Assembly: GCA_036269075.1 (NCBI GenBank)
Contig: DATASX010000129.1
Location: 1 to 50,862 of the forward strand
DNA: 50,862 bases
DNA from: Sporichthyaceae bacterium
GTDB taxonomy: Bacteria > Actinomycetota > Actinomycetes > Sporichthyales > Sporichthyaceae
Direction of reading: 5' to 3'
A program made the translations under genes and the position numbers. The notes beneath the pieces were generated by a model. It saw only the letters and a list, made by a program, of their open reading frames with translations. It was not told the origin of the DNA and did not search any database. This document shows positions 40,950 through 48,726 of this stretch, piece after piece; position 1 is the stretch's first letter; every line of letters begins with the position of its first letter.

Positions 40950-43253
40950 ATGCAACCCTCGCGCGACCTGCCCCGACGTCGGTTCGTCGGGCATCTGCTC
41001 GTGGCACCGACGTTGGTGGCCGCGGCGAGACTGGGTGTGGACCTGCTCAGCGCACCGTCGGCCGCGGCGGAGGACGGCCCACCGGCAGTGCTGCAACCGT
41101 CTACCGTCTACGACCTGAACGATCTGTTGACCGATGCCGCACGGCCCACCTCGCACCTGATCAGCGTGCAGGTCGACGCGGACGGCATGGCGTTGTTCGC
41201 GTTGCCGCGGGCCGAGGTCGGGCAAGGGATCACCACCGCCGCCGCGATGCTGATCGCCGAGGAGTTGGACCTGCCGTTGGCCAAGGTCCATGTCACCCTC
41301 GCCGATGCCCGCCCGGAACTGATGTGGAATCAGCTGACCGGTGGATCGAACACCCTGCATGCGATGTACGAACCGATCCGGCTTGCCGCGGCCACCGCTC
41401 GCGAGCAGCTGAAAAGGACCGCTGCCGTTCGCTGGGGTGTGCCGGTCGCGACGTTGACCACCGGTGACGGCATGGTCCACGGCTCCGGGCGCAGCGCCTC
41501 GTACGGCTCGTTGGCCGCCGCGGCAGCCGTGGTCGAGACGACCGCGATCGACGTGGAACTCAAGCCCGCCACGAAATTCAGCCTGGTCGGCAAGCCCCAG
41601 AACCGGGTCGACGCCCACCTGGCCGTCACCGGGCGCAAGGTGTTCGCGATGGACATCACAATCCCCGGCCTGCAACCGGCGATGGTGTGCCGGCCACCGA
41701 CGATCACCGGCAGGCCCAAGGCGGTCCACAACCTCGATGCCGTCAAGGCCATGCCGGGCATCAGCCATGTGGTCGTCATACCCACCGGGGTGGCGGTGGT
41801 CGGCAGTGCGTTCGGGCTGTGCATCGACGCGATCAACGCCCTCGACGTGGACTGGGAGCCTGGTCCGATGGCCGGCAAGTCCACCTCGGACGTCGTCGAA
41901 CTTCTCAAGCAGGCCGAACTGCCGCTGACCCCGCCACCGCCCGGAGCGAAGACCTTGGAGGAGGTCTTCACCTTCCACTTCCGCTCCGGTGGCGCGCTGG
42001 AGACCAACTGCGCGGTCGCCGACGTCCGGCCCGACAGCGCCGAGATCTGGTCTAGCCTGAAAATGCCGATCGTCAGTGGCCAGGAGATCGCCAAGGAACT
42101 GGGTCTGCCGCCGGAGAAGGTGACCACGCACGTCACCGAGGGCGGTGGTTCGTTCGGCCGTCACCTGTTCTTCGACGCCGCACTGGAGGCCGCCCAGGTC
42201 TCCAAGACGATCGGCGCCCCGGTCAAGTTGATGTGGCACCGCACCGACGACTTCCGCCACGGCCGGGCCCACCCGATGTGCACCTCCCGGGTGCGGATCA
42301 CCTACCAGGGCGATCGGGTGCTCGCCTACGACCAGCGTCACACCAGCCTGTCCACCGACTTCACCACCGGGCTGGGGGAGATCGCCACCGCTGAGGTCTC
42401 GAAACTGCCGGGTCAGAACTTCGTGCAGTACTCGCAGGCTGTGTTCTACCTCAGCGCGATGTGCCCCTATGACTTCGGTGTTGCCGACCATGCGCTCAAC
42501 GAGATCGACCTCGGCATTCCCTCCTCCAGCGTCCGTAACATCTACAGCCCCGAACTGTGCACCGCCCGGGAACTGATGGTCGATCAGCTTGCGGTGGCCA
42601 TGGGCAAGGACCCTTACGAACTACGCCGGCGGTCAGTCAAGGACGATCGGTCGAAGACAGTGCTGGAGACGGTGGCCCGGGTCGGTCGATGGAGCCGGCC
42701 CATGGCTCCCGGCACCGCTCAAGGCATCGCCTTCCACCAGGAGTACAAGGGCCACTGCGCCTGCCTGGTGGAGATCGACTGCCGCCCGGAGACGGTGAAC
42801 CGGAGGATCCACAACGCCTGGACCGGTCCCCGGGTGACCCGGATGGTGCTGGCTGTGGACGTCGGGCGACCGGTCAACCCGCGCGGGGTGGAGGCGCAGA
42901 TGCTCGGCGGGATGATGGACGGCGTCGCCCAGGCGCTCACGTACATGCTCCACCTCGAGGACGGCGCGTACCTGGAAGCCAGTTGGGACAACGCCTTCTA
43001 CACCCGGCAGTGGAACGTCCCGCCCGACGTGCAGGTCATCGTGATGCCGGCGACCAGCGACGAGCCGGGCGGCGCCGGGGAGTTCGGCGTGGCCGCGTCC
43101 ATGGCCGCGGTTGCCTGCGCCTACAGCCGGGCGGTCGGCAAACTGCAGACGTTCTTCCCGGTCAAGGCCGACCAGGCGCTGGGCTTCGACCCGTTCCCGA
43201 CCCATCCACCGCTACCCACCTACAAGTCCAAGAAGAAGACGCAGGACGCCTGA
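40950..43253 (+). CDS. Molybdenum hydroxylase large subunit, isoquinoline 1-oxidoreductase beta type, Tat-exported
   Basis: A 767-residue molybdopterin-cytosine-dinucleotide enzyme of the xanthine oxidase family. The N-terminus RRRFVGHLLVAPTLVAAA is a twin-arginine signal ending near residue 40 (SAAAED). GQGI, EGGGSFGR and the final GGAGEFG motif (with the catalytic Glu) are typical of IorB-like subunits. It would hydroxylate an aromatic N-heterocycle or oxidise an aldehyde outside the cytoplasmic membrane. AAGGAGAG precedes the ATG. The small Fe-S partner follows; no FAD subunit is seen. Confidence 0.92.
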   Translation: MQPSRDLPRRRFVGHLLVAPTLVAAARLGVDLLSAPSAAAEDGPPAVLQPSTVYDLNDLLTDAARPTSHLISVQVDADGMALFALPRAEVGQGITTAAAMLIAEELDLPLAKVHVTLADARPELMWNQLTGGSNTLHAMYEPIRLAAATAREQLKRTAAVRWGVPVATLTTGDGMVHGSGRSASYGSLAAAAAVVETTAIDVELKPATKFSLVGKPQNRVDAHLAVTGRKVFAMDITIPGLQPAMVCRPPTITGRPKAVHNLDAVKAMPGISHVVVIPTGVAVVGSAFGLCIDAINALDVDWEPGPMAGKSTSDVVELLKQAELPLTPPPPGAKTLEEVFTFHFRSGGALETNCAVADVRPDSAEIWSSLKMPIVSGQEIAKELGLPPEKVTTHVTEGGGSFGRHLFFDAALEAAQVSKTIGAPVKLMWHRTDDFRHGRAHPMCTSRVRITYQGDRVLAYDQRHTSLSTDFTTGLGEIATAEVSKLPGQNFVQYSQAVFYLSAMCPYDFGVADHALNEIDLGIPSSSVRNIYSPELCTARELMVDQLAVAMGKDPYELRRRSVKDDRSKTVLETVARVGRWSRPMAPGTAQGIAFHQEYKGHCACLVEIDCRPETVNRRIHNAWTGPRVTRMVLAVDVGRPVNPRGVEAQMLGGMMDGVAQALTYMLHLEDGAYLEASWDNAFYTRQWNVPPDVQVIVMPATSDEPGGAGEFGVAASMAAVACAYSRAVGKLQTFFPVKADQALGFDPFPTHPPLPTYKSKKKTQDA

Positions 43254-43268
43254 CCCCGGGGAGTTGCC

Positions 43269-43748
43269 ATGGTGCATCACACGTTCAAGGTCAATGGAGC
43301 GCGGGTCGACGTCGAGGCTCCCGACGATCTGCAGGTCCTGTGGGTCCTGCGCGACCTGCTCGGCGTGCACGGGCCGAAGTACGGCTGCGCGGTCAACGTC
43401 TGCAAGGCCTGTACCTCCCATCTCAACGGCGAGGTGTTCAACCCCTGCTTCAAAGCCGTCAAGGAGCTGAAGCCGGACGACGAGATCACCACGATCGAGG
43501 GCCTGCCCGCCACGGTGGGCAAGGACCTGCACCCGATGCAGGAGGCCTGGCTGGAGTACGACGTCGCGCAGTGCGGATACTGCCAACCCGGTCAGATCAT
43601 GGCCGCCGTGGCCAAGGTGAAGGAACTGCGGGCCAAGGGCCGGCGCACCGTCACCGACGCCGACATCGACGAGATCCGCAACATCTGCCGCTGCGGTACC
43701 TACCCACGTATCCGCGCCGCCATCAAGGCCGGGGCCGCGCGAATGTGA
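43269..43748 (+). CDS. (2Fe-2S)-binding small subunit of molybdenum hydroxylase (IorA-like)
   Basis: A 159-residue protein with two 2Fe-2S clusters. The N-terminal plant-type site is GCAVNVCKACTSHL plus FNPC, less standard than the usual GCGxGxCGAC. The C-terminal site is CGYCQPGQ and NICRCGTY. It passes electrons from the molybdenum subunit encoded 15 bases upstream. It has no signal of its own and would be exported by hitchhiking on the Tat signal of the large subunit. Confidence 0.95.
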   Translation: MVHHTFKVNGARVDVEAPDDLQVLWVLRDLLGVHGPKYGCAVNVCKACTSHLNGEVFNPCFKAVKELKPDDEITTIEGLPATVGKDLHPMQEAWLEYDVAQCGYCQPGQIMAAVAKVKELRAKGRRTVTDADIDEIRNICRCGTYPRIRAAIKAGAARM

Positions 43749-44063
43749 CCGCCGGTCAGGTTCGGAACGACTGGCGCAGTTCGGCCCGGAAATCGGCCTG
43801 ATAGAGCGAACGGCCGCGGGAGGCGCGCATGGCAGTGCCCGAGCGACCGCCTCGTCGGGGGTGACGGGAGCAGGCATCGCAACCCCTCGAATCCCTGCAC
43901 CGGAAGGTGATCCAGGCACAACACTACGAAGCGTCGCGCGCTGCGTCGCCGGTGACGGAGCACAAAACAGCGCAGGCAGGATTGGCGGTGCAGACCGATG
44001 AGGCGGATCCCACGGGGGGCCTAGCGTCTGCCGGCAACCGTCCGTGCGGAAGGTCGTGATGCC
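43749..44063. other. Intergenic region before the PHA operon
   Basis: About 315 bases with no convincing frame. It probably contains the promoter of the PHA operon, but I see no clear hexamer pair; GGAAGG near 44049-44054 lies before the GTG at 44064. Only weak repeats (GCGTCGC/GCGTCGC near 43932-43950) are present. Confidence 0.4.
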
Positions 44064-44231
44064 GTGTCGAAGGTGCAGTCCATCGCTGTCATCGGTGGTG
44101 GATTCATGGGAACAGGCATCGCCGAGTCCTGCCTGCTCGCCGGGGCCGACCTGGTCCTCGAAGCAGTTCCCGAGGTCGTGGACCGGCCGCGGGTTCTACA
44201 CCTACCAATGACGGACGAACAGGAGGACGCC
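44064..44231 (+). pseudogene. Remnant of 3-hydroxyacyl-CoA dehydrogenase N-terminus
   Basis: The frame from the GTG at 44064 reads QSIAVIGGGFMGTGIAESC, the NAD-binding start of 3-hydroxybutyryl/3-hydroxyacyl-CoA dehydrogenase. It continues directly with ADLVLEAVPEV, a motif normally some 55-65 residues further on. The bases between are gone without breaking the frame, and the sequence then runs on into the phasin-like gene. It looks like a gene lost by internal deletion whose start region survives. It might still be translated as a 56-residue extension of the next protein. Confidence 0.6.
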
Positions 44232-44495
44232 ATGACCGATGTTGGTGACGTGCGGCGACTGGTTCAGCAGGCCATCGACGCGGGCGCGACAACCGTCGGG
44301 GAGATCCACCAGAGGATCGCCGCGATGCCGCTGGAGGCGCTGGAGACGTTCGACAGCACGGGCACGGCCCGGAAAGTCCAGCAGTTGGCCGAACGCAGTA
44401 TCGGCAACGTCTACGAGACGATCCGGGACGTCAACCAGCACGTCGGGGAGATGGCCGAGGAACTGTTGACCGGAGCGAAGGCAGGGAAATCCTGA
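44232..44495 (+). CDS. Phasin-like small helical protein
   Basis: An 87-residue, mostly helical, amphipathic protein (VRRLVQQAIDAGATTVGEI, then VQQLAERSIGNVYETIRDVN). Its place before PHA depolymerase and synthase genes, its size and the helix pattern fit a phasin that coats PHA granules, though similarity is weak. ATG at 44232 follows AGGAGG at 44221-44226; an upstream ATG at 44208 and GTG at 44064 are in frame. The stop overlaps the next ATG by one base (TGATG). Confidence 0.65.
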   Translation: MTDVGDVRRLVQQAIDAGATTVGEIHQRIAAMPLEALETFDSTGTARKVQQLAERSIGNVYETIRDVNQHVGEMAEELLTGAKAGKS

Positions 44496-45184
44496 TGGCC
44501 ACCACGGCGACCCACCGGGCGGATCAGGCCGCGGTCGAGGCGAACTCGGTCGCAGCACCGCCCGCCCCGGCGACAAAGGCCAAGCAGGCCGACCCCGGGC
44601 CGATCGGGCTGGCGGCCATCGGCGGCTCGGCGTTCATCCTGTCGATGTTCAACGCCGACCAGATCGACCGCTCCGCGCTGCCGGTGCTGTTCGGGGTGGC
44701 ACTGGCCTACGGCGGCGTGGTCCTGATCCTGGCCGGGATGTGGGAACTGAAGATCGGCAACACCTTCGGCGCCACCGCATTCCTCACCTACGGCGGGTTC
44801 TTCCTGTCCTTCTGGGCGCTCGAGCAGTTCTACCTGAAGCAGATCGTGACCGCGCCGGGGGGCGTCCAACATGTCGGGCCGGCCATCGGGCTGTTCATCG
44901 TGCCGTGGGCGATATTCACGACCTACCTCGGAGTCGCGTCCCTGCGCACCACCGCAGCGCTGGCGTGCACCTTTGTGGTGGCTGTGCCCACCCTCTGGTT
45001 GTTGACGGCCGGCTACCTCGGTCTGCACCTGGAGCAGCACCAGTTGACGAACGACACCATCAAGGCTGCCGGTTGGTTCGGAATGATCACCGCGGCCGCC
45101 GCCTGGTACGCCTCGGCGGCGGGCGTCATCAACACGACTTTCGGGCGGAAGATCCTGCCGAACAAGTCGCTGAGGCCCAGCTGA
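44495..45184 (+). CDS. GPR1/FUN34/YaaH (SatP)-family acetate/succinate permease
   Basis: A 229-residue protein with six transmembrane helices. It has the family start motif as DPGPIGLAAIGGSAF (NPAPLGL-like) and the conserved FGATAFLTYGGFFLSFWA segment. It moves acetate or other small carboxylates across the membrane. The first about 30 residues are an Ala-rich tail. ATG overlaps the phasin-like stop by one base. In a PHA operon it could supply acetate as precursor or release acids at PHA breakdown. Confidence 0.93.
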   Translation: MATTATHRADQAAVEANSVAAPPAPATKAKQADPGPIGLAAIGGSAFILSMFNADQIDRSALPVLFGVALAYGGVVLILAGMWELKIGNTFGATAFLTYGGFFLSFWALEQFYLKQIVTAPGGVQHVGPAIGLFIVPWAIFTTYLGVASLRTTAALACTFVVAVPTLWLLTAGYLGLHLEQHQLTNDTIKAAGWFGMITAAAAWYASAAGVINTTFGRKILPNKSLRPS

Positions 45185-45195
45185 CGCCGGCCCTG

Positions 45196-45747
45196 TTGGC
45201 GTACGTACTGGCGCGCACCACACGGCTACAGCTGCGCGACGGTCAGGCGATCACACTGCGACCGGTCGTCCCCGACGACCGGTCGCTGTTCGTCGCCGCA
45301 TTCGACAGCCTCTCCCCGGAATCGCGCTACCAACGCTTCTTCTCCCCGCTCACCGAACTGACCCCCGACGTTCTCGCCTATCTGACTGAGGTCGACTACC
45401 GGCACCATTTCGCCTGGGTGGCCCTGACCGGGCCACCTCGGGCGCACTGGTTGGCGGGAGTGGCCCGCTACGTCCGCAGGCAGGAGTCCTCGACGGCGGA
45501 AGCGGCGGTGACGGTGCTGGACCCGTACCAGGGTCGTGGTCTGGGAAGCCTGCTGCTCGACGCACTGGTCGGGCAGGCGCTGGAACACGGGATCACCCGG
45601 TTCGAGGGTGACGTGCTCGCCGAGAACGACGCCGTCCGGGCGATACTGGACCGGGCCGGTGCCCACCTGTCACCGGACGAAGCGGCCGTACTGCACTTCG
45701 AGTTGGACCTTCCCGGGCAGTTGTGCACCGAGCACAAGGGCAGTTGA
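45196..45747 (+). CDS. GNAT-family N-acetyltransferase
   Basis: A 183-residue acetyltransferase. LRPVVPDDRSLF begins the fold, and the acetyl-CoA loop is DPYQGRGLGSLLLDAL (about 105-120), followed by ENDAVRAILDRAG. The start is uncertain: TTG at 45196 is used, while a CTG at 45181 overlaps the permease stop as CTGA. Related single-domain GNATs (Pat-like) acetylate acyl-CoA synthetases; with such a gene nearby in the operon, that role is an attractive but unproven guess. Confidence 0.85.
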   Translation: MAYVLARTTRLQLRDGQAITLRPVVPDDRSLFVAAFDSLSPESRYQRFFSPLTELTPDVLAYLTEVDYRHHFAWVALTGPPRAHWLAGVARYVRRQESSTAEAAVTVLDPYQGRGLGSLLLDALVGQALEHGITRFEGDVLAENDAVRAILDRAGAHLSPDEAAVLHFELDLPGQLCTEHKGS

Positions 45748-45830
45748 AGAGCGTTGGGATCCGACGCCCAAGCCACCTACCGACGCGCCGACCGAGAATT
45801 GGCCGCCATCGACCACGAGGAGATGCCAGC

Positions 45831-46676
45831 GTGCTCGCCGAGGAACGGATCAGCTGGCAGTCGGTGGGCGGAATGCGGATCCGGGTCTCGCTGACGGGGG
45901 ACCACGACCGCGTCGCGACCCCACCGCTGCTGCTGTGCAACGGCATCGGCGCGCCCCTGGAGGCTTGGTTGCCGGTTCGTTCCGCGTTGGGCGACCATCC
46001 CACGATCGCGTTCGACGCCCCGGGGATCGGTGGTTCCTCGCTGCCGTTGCGCCCGACCTCGCTGGCTCGGCTGTCCGGGACGCTCACCCGGGTGCTCGAC
46101 CGCCTCGAGGTCCCGACAGTCGACGTCCTCGGGGTTTCCTGGGGTGGGGCGCTGGCCCAGAGCCTCGCCCACCACCACCCGGAGCGGGTCCGGCGGCTCG
46201 TGCTGTGCGCCACTGCCGCCGGGCTGTTGATGGTGCCCGCTCACCCACGGATCCTGCGCCGCCTGGCCGGCACCCGGCGTTTCGGCTCGCCCTCCTACCT
46301 GGCGCGAGTGGCCCCGGTGCTCTACGGCCCGGACGTCGTCGGGGACGACGGCGAAACCACCGAGACCCTGATCCACTTCGACAGGCCGCCGTCCCGGCGG
46401 GGCTACCTCTACCAGGTCCTGGCCCTACGCAGTTTCGCCAGCGCCTTGTGGCTGCACAACATCACCCAACCCACACTCGTGCTCCGCGGCGACTGCGACC
46501 CGATCATCCCGGCCGTCAACGGGCGGATCCTCGCCGGCCTGATTCCGCACGCCCGCCTGGAAACCGTGCAGGGAGCGGGTCACCTGTTCCTGTTCACCCG
46601 CTCGGACACCACGTGCAAGATGATCTGCGAGTTCCTCGAAGCCGAAATCAGTCCCGCGGAGAACGCATGCGGGTGA
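45831..46676 (+). CDS. phaZ: Intracellular poly(3-hydroxyalkanoate) depolymerase
   Basis: A 281-residue alpha/beta hydrolase that closely follows the medium-chain-length PHA depolymerase family. Nucleophile Ser103 is in GVSWGGALAQ, followed by PERVRRLVLCATAAG; the acid is in GDCDPIIP and the base His in GAGHLFLFTR. It would release 3-hydroxy acids from stored PHA. GTG at 45831 follows GAGGAGA. Its end overlaps adk by ten bases. The PHA synthase gene two genes on supports the call. Confidence 0.9.
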   Translation: MLAEERISWQSVGGMRIRVSLTGDHDRVATPPLLLCNGIGAPLEAWLPVRSALGDHPTIAFDAPGIGGSSLPLRPTSLARLSGTLTRVLDRLEVPTVDVLGVSWGGALAQSLAHHHPERVRRLVLCATAAGLLMVPAHPRILRRLAGTRRFGSPSYLARVAPVLYGPDVVGDDGETTETLIHFDRPPSRRGYLYQVLALRSFASALWLHNITQPTLVLRGDCDPIIPAVNGRILAGLIPHARLETVQGAGHLFLFTRSDTTCKMICEFLEAEISPAENACG

Positions 46677-47239
46677 TCATGCTCTCTCCGCCGGGAGCGG
46701 GGAAAGGCACCCAGGCCAAGCGACTCGCGCAGGCGACCGGCATCATGCACATCTCGTCCGGGGACCTGCTGCGGGCCGAGATCGCCGCGCAGAGCGAACT
46801 GGGCCGGCGGGCCGTCGGCTTCACCGAACGCGGCGACCTGGTGCCCGACGAACTGATCTTCGAGATCCTCCTCCCGGCGGTGATCGAGGCGATGCGATCG
46901 AGCGGTGGTTACCTGCTCGACGGATTCCCGCGCACGGTGCCGCAGGCCCTTCGTGCGGCCGAACTCGGCGTCCAGTTCGGGCTGAGCAGCGACGCGGCGG
47001 TGCACCTGACCGCTCCGGAGGACGTGCTGATCGATCGCCTGATCGCCCGGGCCGGACGGGAGAATCGGGCCGACGACACTCTCGACGTGATCAAGCATCG
47101 GCTGACAGTCTTCGAGCAGCAGACGCGCCCGCTCGTGGACTACTACCGCGGCCGAGGAATTCTGGTGGAGATCGACGCCAACCGCTCCGAGGACGAAGTG
47201 CAAGCAGAACTGCGCAGCCGGTTGATTGGGGACAGCTGA
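46667..47239 (+). CDS. adk: Adenylate kinase
   Basis: A 190-residue short-type adenylate kinase: AMP + ATP to 2 ADP. P-loop PPGAGKGTQAKRL is complete except that the first Gly of the usual GPPGAGKGT is Ser (LSPPGAGKGT). ISSGDLLR, DGFPRT and RADDTLDV also match, and the LID is short, as in actinobacteria. It overlaps phaZ by ten bases and the following ligase by one base (TGATG). Its place beside an AMP-forming ligase suggests that it recycles AMP in PHA turnover rather than being the housekeeping copy. Confidence 0.94.
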   Translation: MRVIMLSPPGAGKGTQAKRLAQATGIMHISSGDLLRAEIAAQSELGRRAVGFTERGDLVPDELIFEILLPAVIEAMRSSGGYLLDGFPRTVPQALRAAELGVQFGLSSDAAVHLTAPEDVLIDRLIARAGRENRADDTLDVIKHRLTVFEQQTRPLVDYYRGRGILVEIDANRSEDEVQAELRSRLIGDS

Positions 47240-48726
47240 TGACGAATCTCGCCACCATCCTCACCGATGCAGCCGGCCGGCACCCGGACCGGCCCGCCGT
47301 TCGCCTGGACGAACTGGTGCTCTCCTACCGCGACCTCGACAACCGGTCGGCCGGAATCGCGGGGTGGCTGCGGGAACGTGGCATACGTCCCGGCGATCGG
47401 GTCGGCATCATGCTGCCCAACGTCGTGGCCTTCCCGGTCCTCTACTACGGGGTGCTGCGGGCCGGCGGCACGGTGGTGCCGATGAACCCGCTACTGAAGT
47501 CCCGGGAGGTCAAGCACTACCTGGCCGACTCCGGGGCGCGGATCGTGTTCGCGTGGCACACCGTGGTCTCCGAGGCCGACATCGGTGCCGAGGCCGCCGG
47601 CGCGGAGTGCATCACGGTCACCGACGAAACCGTCGCCGGGGCCGCCTCGTTGCCCGCCGCGCACGAGGTGGTCCCGCGGGCGGACGAGGACACCGCGGTG
47701 ATCCTCTACACCTCGGGGACCACCGGGACACCCAAGGGCGCCCAACTGACCCACGCGAACCTGCGGGCCAACGCCGAGGTCGCCGCCGCGAGTCTGTTCG
47801 GCCTGGACCACACCGACGTCGTGGTGGGCTGCCTGCCGCTGTTCCACGCCTTCGGGCAGACCTGTGCGTTGAACGCGACGGTGACCGCCGGCGCCGCGAT
47901 CAGCCTGGTCGCCCGCTTCGATGCACCGACCGTGCTCAAGGTGATCGAGCGCGACCGGGCGACGGTGTTCGCCGGTGTGCCCACGATGTTCGTAGCGATG
48001 CTGGACGCCGGGCCCACCGTGGCCGACACCGCCACGCTGCGGTTGTGCATCTCCGGCGGGGCCGCGCTGCCGGTCGAGATCCTGAGGGGATTCTCCGGTG
48101 CCTTCGGGGTGCCGATCCTGGAGGGCTACGGGTTGTCCGAGACCTCGCCGGTCGCTTCGTTCAACCACTTCGGGAACACCCGCGCCGGATCGATCGGCCA
48201 TCCGGTCGAAGGTGTCCGGATGAGGATCGTCGACCCCGCGGGCGCCGCGGTGCCCGCCGGTGAGATCGGTGAGATCGCGATCAGCGGGCACAACGTCATG
48301 CTGGGTTACTGGAACCGGCCGGAGGCCACCGCCGAGGCGATCCGCGACGGCTGGTTCCACAGCGGCGACCTGGGACGGGTCGACGAGGACGGCTTCTTCT
48401 ACATCGTCGACCGGAAGAAGGAACTGATAATCCGCGGTGGTTTCAACGTCTACCCGCGCGAGATCGAGGAGGTCCTCTACGAGCACCCCGCGGTGCTGGA
48501 GGCCGCGGTCATCGGGATCCCGCACCCGACCCATGGCGAGGAGGTCGCCGCGGCGGTGGCGCTGAAACCCGGCACCGAGGCGACACCGCAACAGATCCGC
48601 GAGTGGGTCAAGGAGCGGGTGGCCGCCTACAAGTACCCGCGGCTGGTGTGGTTGGTCGACGCCTTGCCAAAGGGCCCGACGGGAAAGGTCCTCAAGCGCG
48701 AGATCGTCCCGCCGGACGGTGTCTGA
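47239..48726 (+). CDS. Acyl-CoA synthetase (AMP-forming)
   Basis: A 495-residue ANL-family ligase. P-loop YTSGTTGTPKGA, GYGLSETSP, HSGDLG and the C-terminal catalytic Lys motif PKGPTGKVLKRE are complete. It activates a fatty or 3-hydroxy fatty acid to its CoA ester with release of AMP and PPi. Overlaps adk by one base and the PHA synthase by one base. It would turn acids freed by PhaZ back into the synthase substrate. A short- to medium-chain acid is expected; specificity is not readable. Confidence 0.94.
   Translation: MTNLATILTDAAGRHPDRPAVRLDELVLSYRDLDNRSAGIAGWLRERGIRPGDRVGIMLPNVVAFPVLYYGVLRAGGTVVPMNPLLKSREVKHYLADSGARIVFAWHTVVSEADIGAEAAGAECITVTDETVAGAASLPAAHEVVPRADEDTAVILYTSGTTGTPKGAQLTHANLRANAEVAAASLFGLDHTDVVVGCLPLFHAFGQTCALNATVTAGAAISLVARFDAPTVLKVIERDRATVFAGVPTMFVAMLDAGPTVADTATLRLCISGGAALPVEILRGFSGAFGVPILEGYGLSETSPVASFNHFGNTRAGSIGHPVEGVRMRIVDPAGAAVPAGEIGEIAISGHNVMLGYWNRPEATAEAIRDGWFHSGDLGRVDEDGFFYIVDRKKELIIRGGFNVYPREIEEVLYEHPAVLEAAVIGIPHPTHGEEVAAAVALKPGTEATPQQIREWVKERVAAYKYPRLVWLVDALPKGPTGKVLKREIVPPDGV

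Noticed and set aside
39250-41007. 585-codon open frame on the - strand
   Set aside because: It is antisense to the MaoC and acyl-CoA dehydrogenase genes; composition is typical of a shadow frame.
43932-43950. Repeated GCGTCGC as possible operator
   Set aside because: The copies are direct, short and common in GC-rich DNA; no symmetry or promoter nearby.
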